A DNA stretch of 64,000 bases from Streptacidiphilus fuscans (GTDB lineage Bacteria > Actinomycetota > Actinomycetes > Streptomycetales > Streptomycetaceae), in the NCBI RefSeq assembly GCF_015690355.1, contig NZ_JADPRT010000001.1, positions 372,001 through 436,000 of the forward strand, written 5' to 3'. Positions 1 to 8,757 of the stretch are shown here, piece by piece. The notes under the pieces were generated by a model. It was not told the DNA's origin. It made no database searches and worked only from the letters and a program-made list of their open reading frames with translations. A program made the position numbers and the translations under genes. Position 1 is the stretch's first letter. Each line of letters starts with the position of its first letter.

Positions 1-21
1 GTAGCCGTTGTTCTGGGCCAT
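1..21 (-). CDS. Start of a gene that runs off the left edge
   Basis: Only seven codons are visible on the minus strand (MAQNNGY). They start with ATG at 21-19, and a purine-rich GAGAGG lies about 7 bases upstream. The product cannot be named. The call rests on the ATG, the ribosome binding site and the empty stretch to its right, which would hold its promoter. Confidence 0.4.
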
Positions 22-341
22 CTGTTCGCCTCTCGCCCCCACGGCGGCCGCCGGAACGGCCGCCTGCCTGACCGTGCGTGAGCGCACCGTCCGGCGTCGC
101 TGCCGGGCGGGCGCTGCACCGTGCCCGACCGGCCTGTTGTCGCTGGTCGGACGGGTGCAGCACGGATGATGTCACGGCCGGGGCGAGACGCGTCAACCCG
201 CGCTTGGCAGTTGGCACGCTGCGTCAAGAGCGCGTATCGGTGACGTGCCGGCACGTCAGGATCGCGTCAGGCGCTCTCCGGGGTTTGCCGAACCGGCAAC
301 AGAACTTGTCGCTTCTGCGGTGTGCGACGCACGATCGCCGC
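22..341. other. Divergent intergenic region with an 18-bp palindrome
   Basis: About 320 bases without a supported gene, between the leftward partial gene and the rightward methyltransferase. It holds a perfect 18-bp palindrome, TGACGTGCCGGCACGTCA, at 241-258. A smaller inverted repeat, TTGCCG-aac-CGGCAA, lies at 285-299. Both are plausible operator sites for the divergent promoters. Confidence 0.5.
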
Positions 342-977
342 ATGACTGATGTGACGACGAACGACGAGTTCTGGGACTCCTTCTACGCCGAGCGCGAGCA
401 GGTCTGGAGCGGACGGCCCAACGACGCCATGGTCCGGGAGACGGCGGACCTCACTCCCGGCCGGGCGCTGGACCTCGGCTGCGGAGAGGGCGGCGACGCG
501 ATCCACCTCGCGCGGCGGGGCTGGACGGTCACCGCGGTGGACATCTCCCAGGCCGCGCTCGACCGGGCCGCCGCGCACGCGGCGGCCGAGGGGGTCGCGG
601 ACCGGATCGAGTGGCAGCGCCACGACCTTGCCGTGACCTTCCCGGAGGGGGAGTACGACCTGGTCAGCGTCCAGTTCCTGCACTCGCCGGTGGAGATCCC
701 GCGCGAGGGGATCCTGCGCCGCGCCGCGCAGGCCGTCGCACCGGGCGGGGTGCTGCTGGTGGAGGGTCACGGGGGCTTCCCGTCCTGGGAGGACGAACAC
801 GACCATCACCCCGACGTCCACTTCCCCAGCCCGGACGAGGTGGTGGCCGAGCTGCGGCTGGCGGAAGGGGAGTGGGAGGTCCTGGTGAGCACGGAGCACG
901 AGCGCACCCAGAACGCCCCCGACGGACGGCCGACCGTGCGGATGGACAGCACGGTCAAGGCCCGTCGGAGGAAGTGA
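342..977 (+). CDS. Class I SAM-dependent methyltransferase
   Basis: A 211-residue soluble protein. The SAM-binding motif I (LDLGCGEGGDAIHLARRG) lies near residues 43-60 and is followed by the acidic motif II end (VTAVDIS). The family transfers a methyl group from SAM to small molecules or proteins (Methyltransf_25/TehB type); the substrate is not evident. The frame is open well upstream, but I chose the ATG at 342 because the protein then begins just before the conserved fold (MTDVTTNDEFWDSFY) and the upstream reading looks non-coding. It stands alone, convergent with the hemerythrin gene. Confidence 0.85.
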   Translation: MTDVTTNDEFWDSFYAEREQVWSGRPNDAMVRETADLTPGRALDLGCGEGGDAIHLARRGWTVTAVDISQAALDRAAAHAAAEGVADRIEWQRHDLAVTFPEGEYDLVSVQFLHSPVEIPREGILRRAAQAVAPGGVLLVEGHGGFPSWEDEHDHHPDVHFPSPDEVVAELRLAEGEWEVLVSTEHERTQNAPDGRPTVRMDSTVKARRRK

Positions 978-1008
978 GCAATAGCTCGTAAGCGCATGTG
1001 ACGTATCG

Positions 1009-1668
1009 TCAGGCCGCCTGCGCGGCAAGCTCGTCGCCGAAGGCGGCGCGCCGTAGGGAGCGCAGGCGGCTGCCGCCGAGCTTGGCGATCAGGGGCGCGG
1101 GGACGCCGGTGCGCTCCTCCGGGGTCGCGACGTCGGCCAGCCACGGCGGAAGGAAGGTGAAGGCCCACGGCGCCTGGGTCTTGACCATGTGCTTGCGCAG
1201 CGCGTCCCAGACCTCGTCGGTGAGGTGGGGCGCGAGCCGACCGAGCAGCTCGTCCTCCTCGTCCGTGGCGTGCCGGGCGAGCAGGGCGTGGGTGTCGCTC
1301 GCCGCCGCCGCGAGGAGCTGCGCCGCCGAACTGTCGCTGGTGAGTTCGGCGGCGGCAGCGGCGGTCCGCTTCAGCAGGTCGGCAAGCTCGCCGTGCTCGG
1401 CAGCCATCAGCTCCAGCGCCTCCGCGTCCGCGCCGCGCTTGGCCAGCTCGGGCCAGAGGACGTCGTCCTCGCCGGTGTGGTGGTGCTCGATCAGGTGGAG
1501 CAGCTGGTCGGTGTACTTGGCCAGCGCCCGCGCCCGAGCGGCGTCCGGCCGCTCCGCGAGGACGGCGGCGGCGCGGGCGAGGCACTCCAGGTCCCGCGAC
1601 ATGGCCCGGTGGGCGAGCAGCATGGTCTGGTGACTGCGGTGGAGGGTGTGGAACGGCGGGTGCGCCAT
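1009..1668 (-). CDS. Hemerythrin HHE-domain protein
   Basis: A 219-residue helical protein with the spaced His and Glu residues of hemerythrin-like di-iron domains: HTLHRSHQTM near the N terminus, LIEHHHTGEDDVLWP around residues 58-72, and HATDEEDEL further on. The family binds O2, NO or iron and is often linked to stress sensing. I chose the ATG at 1668 because the upstream extension is low-complexity and Pro/Arg-rich. It is convergent with the methyltransferase and divergent from the TetR operon. No membrane segment is seen. Confidence 0.8.
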   Translation of the reverse strand: MAHPPFHTLHRSHQTMLLAHRAMSRDLECLARAAAVLAERPDAARARALAKYTDQLLHLIEHHHTGEDDVLWPELAKRGADAEALELMAAEHGELADLLKRTAAAAAELTSDSSAAQLLAAAASDTHALLARHATDEEDELLGRLAPHLTDEVWDALRKHMVKTQAPWAFTFLPPWLADVATPEERTGVPAPLIAKLGGSRLRSLRRAAFGDELAAQAA

Positions 1669-1971
1669 GGGACCTGGGTCTCCTGTGGTCGGGGCGGTCG
1701 GGGGCGGTCGGGGGCGGCGTCGGGTGGGGTCGGGTCGGGTCGGTACGTCGGCCATCCGCGCGACGGTCGTCAGGCGCAGTCTTCCCGCAGCTGATCGACC
1801 GCCGCTTGAGCGGCACTTGAGCGCGGCTGGAACGCTCGGCCGGAATCCGTGAACGGCCGACGGTCCACCGGGCGACGTTCGCGCTTCCAGTGGGACTCGA
1901 CCTCGGGTCGGTAGACATGACTCAGCTGACCTGACGCCAGCGTCCCGTCCACCAGCCGAGTGCGGACCCCG

Positions 1972-2577
1972 ATGACCACACCTACCGCTCAATCCGACGA
2001 CCGAGCGCCCCGCTCCGCGCGCATGAGCGCCGAGGAGCGACGCGAGGTGATCCTCCGCGTGGCGGTGGCCGAGTTCGCGACCGGCGGCTACCACGGCACG
2101 TCGACCGAACGCATCGCCCGGCGCGCCGGCATCTCCCAGCCCTATGTCTTCCGCCTCTTCCCCGGCAAGAAGGCGCTGTTCCTGGCCTGCGCGGAGCTCT
2201 GCTTCCAGCGGGTGCGGAGCACGCTGACCGAGGCCGCCCGAGGCCTGACGGGCGATCCGGCGATCGAGGCGATGGGAACCGCGTACCAGCAGCTCATCGC
2301 GGACCGGAACACCCTGCTGCTCCAACTCCAGCTCTACGTCGCCTCCGCGTCCGCCGAAGCGGACATCGCGGACCTGGTGCGCCGCCGCTGGAACGAACTG
2401 TGGGACGAAGTACGCGTGCGGACCGGCGCGACGGACGAGGAAGTCAACGCGTTCTTCGCCAACGGGATGTACATCAACGCTCTGCTGGCCATCGGAATCC
2501 CGGTCGCCAGCGGCTGTTGGGCCGGACTGCGGCCGATCTCCGAAGATCAGCCGGATTTTCGTGCCCTCGAAAGTTAG
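1972..2577 (+). CDS. TetR-family regulator
   Basis: About 201 residues. The N-terminal TetR helix-turn-helix is clear: ATGGYHGTSTERIARRAGIS followed by QPYVFRLFPGKKALF. The C-terminal ligand domain is typical in length. The start is either ATG 1972 or GTG 1960 in the same frame. It lies 45 bases upstream of an MFS exporter on the same strand, so it probably represses its own operon and responds to an exported compound. Confidence 0.85.
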   Translation: MTTPTAQSDDRAPRSARMSAEERREVILRVAVAEFATGGYHGTSTERIARRAGISQPYVFRLFPGKKALFLACAELCFQRVRSTLTEAARGLTGDPAIEAMGTAYQQLIADRNTLLLQLQLYVASASAEADIADLVRRRWNELWDEVRVRTGATDEEVNAFFANGMYINALLAIGIPVASGCWAGLRPISEDQPDFRALES

Positions 2578-2622
2578 TGACCAATTGCTACCGAGAAACG
2601 CTACCGAGAAAGAGGACGGACC

Positions 2623-4098
2623 ATGACGGACACCGTGGACGCCCAGTCACAGGGAGTCGGGCGGGGAGTGGTGGTGTGGGCGATCGTCGTGACCGGCCTC
2701 GCCGGCTTCATGGCCATGCTGGACAACCTGGTCGTCATCACCGCCCTGCCGACGATCGGCCGGCACCTCGGTGGCGGCATCGACAAGCTCGAATGGACGG
2801 TGAACGCCTACACGTTGAGCTTCGCCGTGCTGCAGATGCTCGGCGCCTCCGCAGGCGACCGCTTCGGGCGACGCAAGATGTTCATGGGGGGCCTGGTGCT
2901 CTTCACCGTCGCCTCCGCGGCGGCCGCCTCCACCACCGGGATCAACGCCCTGATCGCCGCCCGCGCGATCCAGGGTGTCGGTGCGGCGATCGTGATGCCG
3001 CTGACGCTGACCCTGCTCACCGCGCACGTGCCCGCCAAGTTCCGCGGCGTGGCGCTGGGCGCGTGGGGTGCGGTCAACGGCCTTGCCGTGGCCACCGGGC
3101 CGCTGATCGGCGGCGCGATCGTCGAGCACATGTCCTGGCAGTGGATCTTCTGGGCCAACGTGCCGATCGGCATCCTGCTGGTGCCGCTGGCCGGCTGGCG
3201 GCTGAAGGAGAGCCGCGGCCCGAGCGCCCGGCTCGACGTGGTGGGCACGGTCCTGGTCAGCCTGGGCCTGTTCGGCGCGGTCTACGGCATCATCCGCGGC
3301 CACGACGACGGCTGGACGAGCACGGGCATCCTCGCCTCGCTGGTCGGCGGCGCGGTCCTGGTGCTGGCCTTCGTGCTCTGGGAGCTGCGGGTCAAGGAGC
3401 CGATGCTGCCGATGCGGATGTTCGCCAACCGCTCCTTCACCGGCGTGAACGTGGCGAGCCTGCTGATGGCCCTGGGCATGTTCGGCGCGATCTTCCTGCT
3501 CACCCAGTTCTTCCAGAACATCGAGGGCTTCGACGCGCTGGGCGCCGGTGTGCGGATGCTGCCGTGGACCGGAATGCCGATCCTGGTCGCACCGATCGCG
3601 GGCATCCTCTCCGACAAGATCGGTGGCCGTCCCATCGTCATCGTCGGGCTCTTCTTCCAGGCGCTCGGGCTGGCCTGGTTCGCCCTGATCACCAAGGCCG
3701 GTGTGAGCTACGGCGAGCAGATCCCGGCCCTGGTCCTCGGCGGCGTCGGCATGGCCCTGTTCTACGCCCCCATCGCCCACGTCCTGATGGACACGGTCCG
3801 CACCGAGGAGCAGGGCGTCGCGTCCGGCGCCAACAACGCGCTGCGGGAGTTCGGCGGCGCGCTCGGGGTCGCCGTGCTGACCTCCGTCTTCACCGCCGAG
3901 GGCAGCACCCAGACCGCCAAGAGCTTCGTGGCCGGTATGGTGCCCGCGCTGTGGGTCGGCGCCGCCGCCGTGGCGCTGGGCGGAGCCGCGATGTTCCTGG
4001 TCCGGGGGCGCGCCAAGGCGTCCGCCGCGGCAGCGGGCACGTCCGACACTCCGGCCGCCCGCGCCGCCGAACCGGACGCGGTCGCCGCCGTCGGCTGA
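2623..4098 (+). CDS. MFS drug:H+ antiporter (DHA2, 14 TM)
   Basis: A 491-residue membrane protein of the EmrB/QacA type. Near the N terminus, D-N-x-V-V (MLDNLVVITALPTIG) is the DHA2 motif D1. Motif A follows (ASAGDRFGRRKMFMGG) after the second helix, and motif C-like glycines are present (GAVNGLAVATGPLIGG). The length and hydrophobic spacing fit 14 helices, with an Ala-rich cytoplasmic tail. It probably exports a toxic small molecule from the cytoplasm. It lies between the TetR gene and a DUF1772 gene, all on the same strand. The ribosome binding site is AGAGGACGG. Confidence 0.9.
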   Translation: MTDTVDAQSQGVGRGVVVWAIVVTGLAGFMAMLDNLVVITALPTIGRHLGGGIDKLEWTVNAYTLSFAVLQMLGASAGDRFGRRKMFMGGLVLFTVASAAAASTTGINALIAARAIQGVGAAIVMPLTLTLLTAHVPAKFRGVALGAWGAVNGLAVATGPLIGGAIVEHMSWQWIFWANVPIGILLVPLAGWRLKESRGPSARLDVVGTVLVSLGLFGAVYGIIRGHDDGWTSTGILASLVGGAVLVLAFVLWELRVKEPMLPMRMFANRSFTGVNVASLLMALGMFGAIFLLTQFFQNIEGFDALGAGVRMLPWTGMPILVAPIAGILSDKIGGRPIVIVGLFFQALGLAWFALITKAGVSYGEQIPALVLGGVGMALFYAPIAHVLMDTVRTEEQGVASGANNALREFGGALGVAVLTSVFTAEGSTQTAKSFVAGMVPALWVGAAAVALGGAAMFLVRGRAKASAAAAGTSDTPAARAAEPDAVAAVG

Positions 4099-4173
4099 AC
4101 GCCGAGCCACGTTCCCGACTGCCCACAAGGCTGTCAACAAGACTGTCAACAAGAGAGAAAGCTGGAAGATCTG

Positions 4174-4647
4174 ATGGTGACGCTCACTCAGATTCTCGCG
4201 GTGGTAGGCATCCTGGCCAACGGCATCGTCTACGGGACGGACTTCTTCTGCGCGCTCGTCCAGCGGTCCGCGCTGGCGAACGTGGACGACGCCATGCTCA
4301 CCAAGGTCATGGGAGAGGTGCACCGGTTCGGCGACAAGCGCATGCCCGCGCCGGGAGTGGTGGGCCTGGTCACGGCGCTCGCGTGCGCGGTCGTGGCGGG
4401 CGTCGGCGGTCACACGGCTGCTGCCGTCGCCGCCGGGGTCGGCACGGTCGCGCTGGTGGCGTGGCTGGTGGTCTACGCGAAGGTCAGCGCGCCGGTCAAC
4501 AAGGCGCTGACCACCGCTGCAGACGAGGGCACGACCCTCCCCAACGCCCGTGCGCTCCAGGCGACCTGGGACGGGGTCATCAACCTGCGGGTGGCCCTGC
4601 AGCTGATCGGCGTCCTGGGCCTCTGCATCGCCCTCATCAAGGCCTAG
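4174..4647 (+). CDS. DUF1772 (anthrone-oxygenase-like) membrane protein
   Basis: A 157-residue protein with four hydrophobic segments, near residues 5-25, 55-75, 80-100 and 135-155. The family signature is a small N-terminal helix, a conserved Gly/Asn, and then a cytoplasmic region before the second helix. DUF1772 includes anthrone oxygenases of polyketide pathways, but most bacterial members have no known role. It follows the MFS gene by 75 bases in the TetR-MFS operon, so it may act on the exported compound. Just upstream, at about 4128-4152, is a short direct repeat of CTGTCAACAAG. Confidence 0.75.
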   Translation: MVTLTQILAVVGILANGIVYGTDFFCALVQRSALANVDDAMLTKVMGEVHRFGDKRMPAPGVVGLVTALACAVVAGVGGHTAAAVAAGVGTVALVAWLVVYAKVSAPVNKALTTAADEGTTLPNARALQATWDGVINLRVALQLIGVLGLCIALIKA

Positions 4648-4711
4648 GTCGAGCGGGCAAGCCCAGCCGGACAGACCCGGCCGGACAAGGCGAGCGGACA
4701 AGGACCGGCGG

Positions 4712-4767
4712 CCCCGGTACGCGCAGGCGGAGTGATCACGACTCCGCCGCCGCGTACCGGGGTTTTC
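4712..4767 (+). terminator. Rho-independent terminator after the TetR-MFS operon
   Basis: An inverted repeat pairs CCCCGGTACGCG (from 4712) with CGCGTACCGGGG (to 4762), with an inner stem GGCGGAGT/ACTCCGCC. It is followed directly by TTTT. Confidence 0.8.
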
Positions 4768-5056
4768 GCATGAAGTGGAACGTCAAGGGCCGTTCGAGCC
4801 CACTGCGAGCCAGGTCCGGCACGTTGTGGCACGTGCACGAGAGATATCCGGAAGACCGGATCCGCCGCACCTTCGCGATGTTCCCCGGGCAGGACCGCAC
4901 TCGCCACAACCGAGCCCACCCGGTCCGCCACTTCGGCCACCAGCCTGACGGTGCTCGAAGTTCCGCGCGTGGAAGGCGTTTTCGACGTCCCCATCCGTAA
5001 TCCGACTGCGCACAACCCGTAAGTCCGCCAGGTCCACGCTCAGGAAGGGAACTCCC
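4768..5056. promoter_or_regulatory. Upstream region of the hemolysin/ligase/oxygenase cassette
   Basis: No supported gene. Frames in the first part are open by chance on both strands. The last part carries the ribosome binding site AGGAAGG (5042-5048) for the GTG start at 5057, and must hold the cassette promoter. Confidence 0.4.
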
Positions 5057-5683
5057 GTGCATCTTGAGGTAGCACGACGCGACACCAGAGCCTGGCGAGC
5101 AGGTGTCCGGCTCGCACAGCGCACGTACCAGGACCAGTTCGACGCCCGGATCTCCCCGGCCCCCGACGCCGCGCTGATCCTCAGCGAGCAGGACCCGCGC
5201 GCCCTCGGCCCGGACGACGAACTCGACGGCGCGGTCGCCGGGTTGACCTTCGCCAACGAGGGGCCGCTCTTCGCCGAGCACTACCTGGACGTCCCGATCG
5301 AGACCGCGCTCGCGCCCTTCGCGGGCGAGGAGCTGTCCCGCTCGCAGATCGTCGAGGTCGGCCCGCTCGCCTCCAGCACCACCGGCGCCGGTGGCCGACT
5401 GGTCTCGCTGCTCGGGGCGATGTGCTGGTGCCAGGGCGCCAAGGCGGCGGTGTTCACCGTCACCCGGCCGCTGCACGTGATGCTGCGACGCTCGGGCATC
5501 CGCACCGAGGTGATCTGCAACGCCACCGAGGCCCGGCTGCCCGCCGAGCTGCGGGGCGACTGGGGCCGTTACTACGCCCTGGAGCCGGTGACCGTGTACA
5601 CCGACGTGAACCAGCACATGGGGGAGGCGCTGTCCCTGCTGTCGGGTCAGTCCCCGCTGGTCGGCACCGCCGGGAGGGCCTGA
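5057..5683 (+). CDS. Thermostable hemolysin-family protein
   Basis: A 208-residue protein matching the family first described as Vibrio delta-VPH thermostable hemolysin (PF12261). Visible signatures are a YQDQFDARI region near residue 30, SRSQIVEVGPLAS near 95-107, and a GNAT-like C-terminal half. The fold resembles acyltransferases, so an N-acyl or acyl-transfer role is possible; the name should not be read as proof of hemolysis. No signal peptide is seen. The GTG start has a good ribosome binding site. The stop lies one base before the ATG of the AMP-binding gene, so the two are translationally coupled. Confidence 0.75.
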   Translation: MHLEVARRDTRAWRAGVRLAQRTYQDQFDARISPAPDAALILSEQDPRALGPDDELDGAVAGLTFANEGPLFAEHYLDVPIETALAPFAGEELSRSQIVEVGPLASSTTGAGGRLVSLLGAMCWCQGAKAAVFTVTRPLHVMLRRSGIRTEVICNATEARLPAELRGDWGRYYALEPVTVYTDVNQHMGEALSLLSGQSPLVGTAGRA

Positions 5684-5684
5684 G

Positions 5685-7286
5685 ATGCGCAGCGTGGAAG
5701 CAGGGCTGAACAACCCGGAGTGGCAGGACCGGGTGCTGGTCGAGGTCGCCGACCCGACCGACGGACGAGTCGTCAGTTCCCGTACCTACGGCGAGATCCG
5801 CGCCGCCCGGGACCGGTTCGCCGCCCGGCTGCGCCGGTGGGTCGCGCCCGGCACGCCGGTCGGCCTGGTCGCGGGCAACACCCCCGAGTGGGTCGTCGCC
5901 GACCTGGCGCTGCTGACCGCCGAGGCGGTCGAGGTGCCCGTCCCGCTGGCGTTCTCCGCCGAACAGGCCGGCTCGCTGCTCGCCGGGACGGCGGTGTGCC
6001 TGGTGGACGAGCAGGGCGCGCGCCGCCTCGTCGAGTGGGGCCTGGACGCCGGCCGGGTGCTGCTGCACATCAGCGACGACGTCGCTGACGGCGGAAGCGG
6101 TGAGAACACCGACGGTGGCGCTGACACGGACGCCGATGCTGACGCCCACATCGTCGGCGAGCCGTTGCAGGGTCGCGCGGCGGACGTCGTGAAGATCATC
6201 CACACCTCCGGCACCACCGGTGCGCCCAAGGGCGTGCTGATCCGTCGCTCCGGCATCGAAGCGCTGCAGGAGTCGCTGCACGGCATGCTCCCCACCGGCG
6301 CGCTCGACCGCTACCTCTCGATGGTGCCGTTCAGCCTGCTGATCGAGCAGGTCGCCGCCGTCTACATGCCGATCACCGTCGGCGGGACGCTGCGGCTGCT
6401 GGCGCCCGAGGCCGCGCTGCTCGGCACGGCCGGGTCGCGGGTGGAGGACGCCCTCCAGTGGCTGCGCGTGATGGGGCTGAGCGCGGCGGTGCTGCCGCCG
6501 GTCGTGGTCTCCGCGCTGGCCAAGGTCGCCGGTCAGGCGGTCGCGGCCGGACGCGAGCCGGTCCAGGAGCTGTTCGGCTCCGCGACCGCGCCGCTGCTGA
6601 TGGCGGGCGGCGCTCCCGTCGCCACCGAGGCGCTGGAGTCGCTCGCGGCGCTGGGCATCGAGGTGCTGGAGGGCTACGGCCTGTCCGAGAACACCTCCGT
6701 CGTCGCCTGGAACCGGCCCGGCGACGTGGTCCCCGGCACCGTCGGCAGGCCGCTGCCGCACTGCGAGGTGCGGATCGGCGAGGACAGCGAGCTGCTGGTC
6801 AAGTCGGCCTCGCTCTTCGCCGGTTACACCGTCGAGGACCCGACCAGCCGCCCGCTGGACGACGACGGCTGGCTGCACACCGGCGACCGCGCGGAGCTGG
6901 ACCCGGACGGACGGCTGCGCATCCTCGGACGCCTGAAGAACATGATCATCACGGGATTCGGCCGCAACATCTCGCCCGAGTGGGTGGAGGGCCGACTGCG
7001 CTCCTGCCCGGCGGTGCGCGAGGCCGTGGTCTTCGGCGACGGCCTGGAGCACCTGGTCGCGCTCGTCCTCACCGACGGGACCCTCTCCGACGACCAGGTG
7101 CACGCCGAGGTCGCCGCGTACTCCGCGCAGGCGCTGGCCGAGACGGACCAGCCGAGCCGGACGATCGTGCTGCGCGACGAACCCGCCCTGCGCGCACGCT
7201 ACTTCACCGTCACCGGCCGGCCGCGCCGCGACCTGCTCTTCAGCGAGCAGGTGCAGCCGCACCTCGCTCTCGCCGCAGCCCACTGA
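5685..7286 (+). CDS. AMP-binding acyl-CoA synthetase-like protein with altered A10 motif
   Basis: A 533-residue ANL-superfamily enzyme. Motif A3 (HTSGTTGAPKGV) is at residues 173-184, A5 is GYGLSEN, A7 is LHTGDRAEL, and A8 is GRLKNMIITGFGRNISPE. Such enzymes activate carboxylic acids as acyl-adenylates and usually pass them to CoA or a carrier. The normally invariant A10 lysine is replaced by Arg512 (TVTGRPRRD), so the adenylation step may be weak or lost. An acidic low-complexity insert lies near residues 135-155. It is coupled to the hemolysin-family gene and followed by a TauD-like oxygenase. No carrier protein is encoded nearby. Confidence 0.85.
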   Translation: MRSVEAGLNNPEWQDRVLVEVADPTDGRVVSSRTYGEIRAARDRFAARLRRWVAPGTPVGLVAGNTPEWVVADLALLTAEAVEVPVPLAFSAEQAGSLLAGTAVCLVDEQGARRLVEWGLDAGRVLLHISDDVADGGSGENTDGGADTDADADAHIVGEPLQGRAADVVKIIHTSGTTGAPKGVLIRRSGIEALQESLHGMLPTGALDRYLSMVPFSLLIEQVAAVYMPITVGGTLRLLAPEAALLGTAGSRVEDALQWLRVMGLSAAVLPPVVVSALAKVAGQAVAAGREPVQELFGSATAPLLMAGGAPVATEALESLAALGIEVLEGYGLSENTSVVAWNRPGDVVPGTVGRPLPHCEVRIGEDSELLVKSASLFAGYTVEDPTSRPLDDDGWLHTGDRAELDPDGRLRILGRLKNMIITGFGRNISPEWVEGRLRSCPAVREAVVFGDGLEHLVALVLTDGTLSDDQVHAEVAAYSAQALAETDQPSRTIVLRDEPALRARYFTVTGRPRRDLLFSEQVQPHLALAAAH

Positions 7287-7391
7287 CACCCCTCTGCGCC
7301 GCAGCGTCGCTCTCCTTCTTACTCCTACTCGCTTACCGCTACTCCGCTGCTTCTCGGCACTGCTGAATTTCCCTGGAAAGGAAAAGGTCCT

Positions 7392-8291
7392 GTGACCACT
7401 GCCTCCCTCCCGATCCACCGGTCCCGCCTCGGGGACGGCACCGGAGCGCTCATCACGCCGTCCGACAGCACCGTCAGACTGATCGACATCGCCCCCGTGC
7501 TTCTGGACGAACTCCGCGAGGCGGGCCACCTGCTACTGCGCGGCTTCGCGCCCAGCGTCGAGGACTTCAACGAGCTGGTGCAGAAGTGCAGCGCCAAGGT
7601 CACCCTCGACCCCGCGCGCACCTTCCACGGTGACGTCGCGCAGCTGGTGGACTCCGGCACCGACTCCATCGGCCTGCACATCGAGAACGGCGCCACCCCG
7701 TACCCGCCCGACCTGCTGTGGTTCCACTGCGTCACCGCCGCGGCCTCCGGCTCGCAGACCACCGTCTGCGACGGTCGCCGGGTGTGGGAGCAGCTGGACG
7801 AGCCGACCCGGCAGCTCTTCCTCGACAACCCCGTCGTCTTCGCGCGCTCGGTGTCCGAGACGCAGTGGCGGCAGTTCACCGCCTTCAGCCTGGGCGGCGG
7901 CCGCAAGCCGGAGGAGGTGACCCTCGACGACCTGCGGTTCCTGGCCGACCAGGGCAACGCCACCGTCACCGAGCGCGAGGACGGCTCGGTCCACTACGCG
8001 TTCCAGACCCACGCCGCCCACCCGAGCAAGTGGTCCGAGCAGATCACCTGGGCCAACAGCATCTTCGGCCCCTCCTACAACTACGAGACCCCGGAGATCC
8101 GCTTCGAGCACGCGGCCATCCCGCGCGAGGTGCTGGACGAGCTCGCCCGGATCACCGAGGAGGTCACCGAGGAGATCGCGTGGCAGGACGGCGACGTCGT
8201 CCTCATCGACAACTCCCGGGTGATGCACGGCCGCCGGCCGATCACCGACACCCGCCGCACCATCGTCAACGCCCAGAGCTTCGCGGCCTGA
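7392..8291 (+). CDS. TauD/TfdA-family Fe(II)/2-oxoglutarate oxygenase
   Basis: A 299-residue enzyme. The iron facial triad is visible as His96-x-Glu98 (LHIENG) and a distal His279 (VMHGRR); an Arg at about 288 probably binds 2-oxoglutarate. The HxE form resembles the clavaminate synthase/SyrP branch rather than HxD TauD itself. It probably hydroxylates, desaturates or otherwise oxidises the product of the two preceding genes. The GTG start is preceded by GGAAAGGAAAAGG. A 105-base gap separates it from the ligase; same strand, probably the same operon. Confidence 0.85.
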   Translation: MTTASLPIHRSRLGDGTGALITPSDSTVRLIDIAPVLLDELREAGHLLLRGFAPSVEDFNELVQKCSAKVTLDPARTFHGDVAQLVDSGTDSIGLHIENGATPYPPDLLWFHCVTAAASGSQTTVCDGRRVWEQLDEPTRQLFLDNPVVFARSVSETQWRQFTAFSLGGGRKPEEVTLDDLRFLADQGNATVTEREDGSVHYAFQTHAAHPSKWSEQITWANSIFGPSYNYETPEIRFEHAAIPREVLDELARITEEVTEEIAWQDGDVVLIDNSRVMHGRRPITDTRRTIVNAQSFAA

Positions 8292-8757
8292 GCGGACCCC
8301 GATCCGACCGGCCCACGGAGCGAGATCTCCTTATATCGGGCGAAACAGACGTATCCGGGCAAATAACTAAAACACCATCAAGTCCCCACCCCACGACGCC
8401 GTTTCGACCGGGTTGCCGCACTGCGCGGTGCCTGATCGGAGCGGCGTCGCTGCGCTCCGTAGACAAATGAGACGCAGGTCACGGCCGTCTTGTGGCGTGG
8501 CGCACTTTACCGGCGGTACGGCTTGCTCCACTTGTGAAGGCCGTGTGAGAGTGCGTGAAGCAGGCCAGGCAGAGAGCCTGCTGGAGCACGGCGACCGGCG
8601 CGACGAGCGCCGACCTGTCAAAACGCCGATGTGCTCCTCTGCTCGGTCGGGCCGGTCCCGATTCCGCCGGGCGCATATCCAGCCAGCGACGCCGGTGCGG
8701 CGAACGTCTGGTTCCGTGCGCCTTCGGCCAGGGCAGATCCGTCGACATCGGAGTGTC
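8292..8757. promoter_or_regulatory. Intergenic region upstream of the lytic transglycosylase
   Basis: About 466 bases with no supported gene. The first part is locally AT-rich (TTATATCGGG, AAATAACTAAAACACCATC near 8331-8382), compatible with a promoter. Wall-hydrolase genes in streptomycetes are often controlled by a cyclic-di-AMP (ydaO-type) riboswitch, but I could not match that consensus here. Confidence 0.35.

Noticed and set aside
2647..4701. 684-codon minus-strand frame antisense to the MFS gene
   Set aside because: Composition is His/Asp/Gln-rich with no domain; it is a shadow of third-position GC bias.
2400..5000. Very long plus-strand open frame of 866 codons across the MFS operon
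   Set aside because: It is Arg/Pro/Gly-rich, lies out of frame over the MFS and DUF1772 genes, and reflects high GC.
5685..8291. Isonitrile lipopeptide cluster, because a ligase and a TauD-like enzyme are adjacent
   Set aside because: No acyl carrier protein, NRPS or ScoD-like thioesterase is nearby, and the partner is a hemolysin-family protein.
8292..8757. Cyclic-di-AMP (ydaO) riboswitch upstream of the transglycosylase
   Set aside because: The location is right, but I could not match the conserved core by eye.
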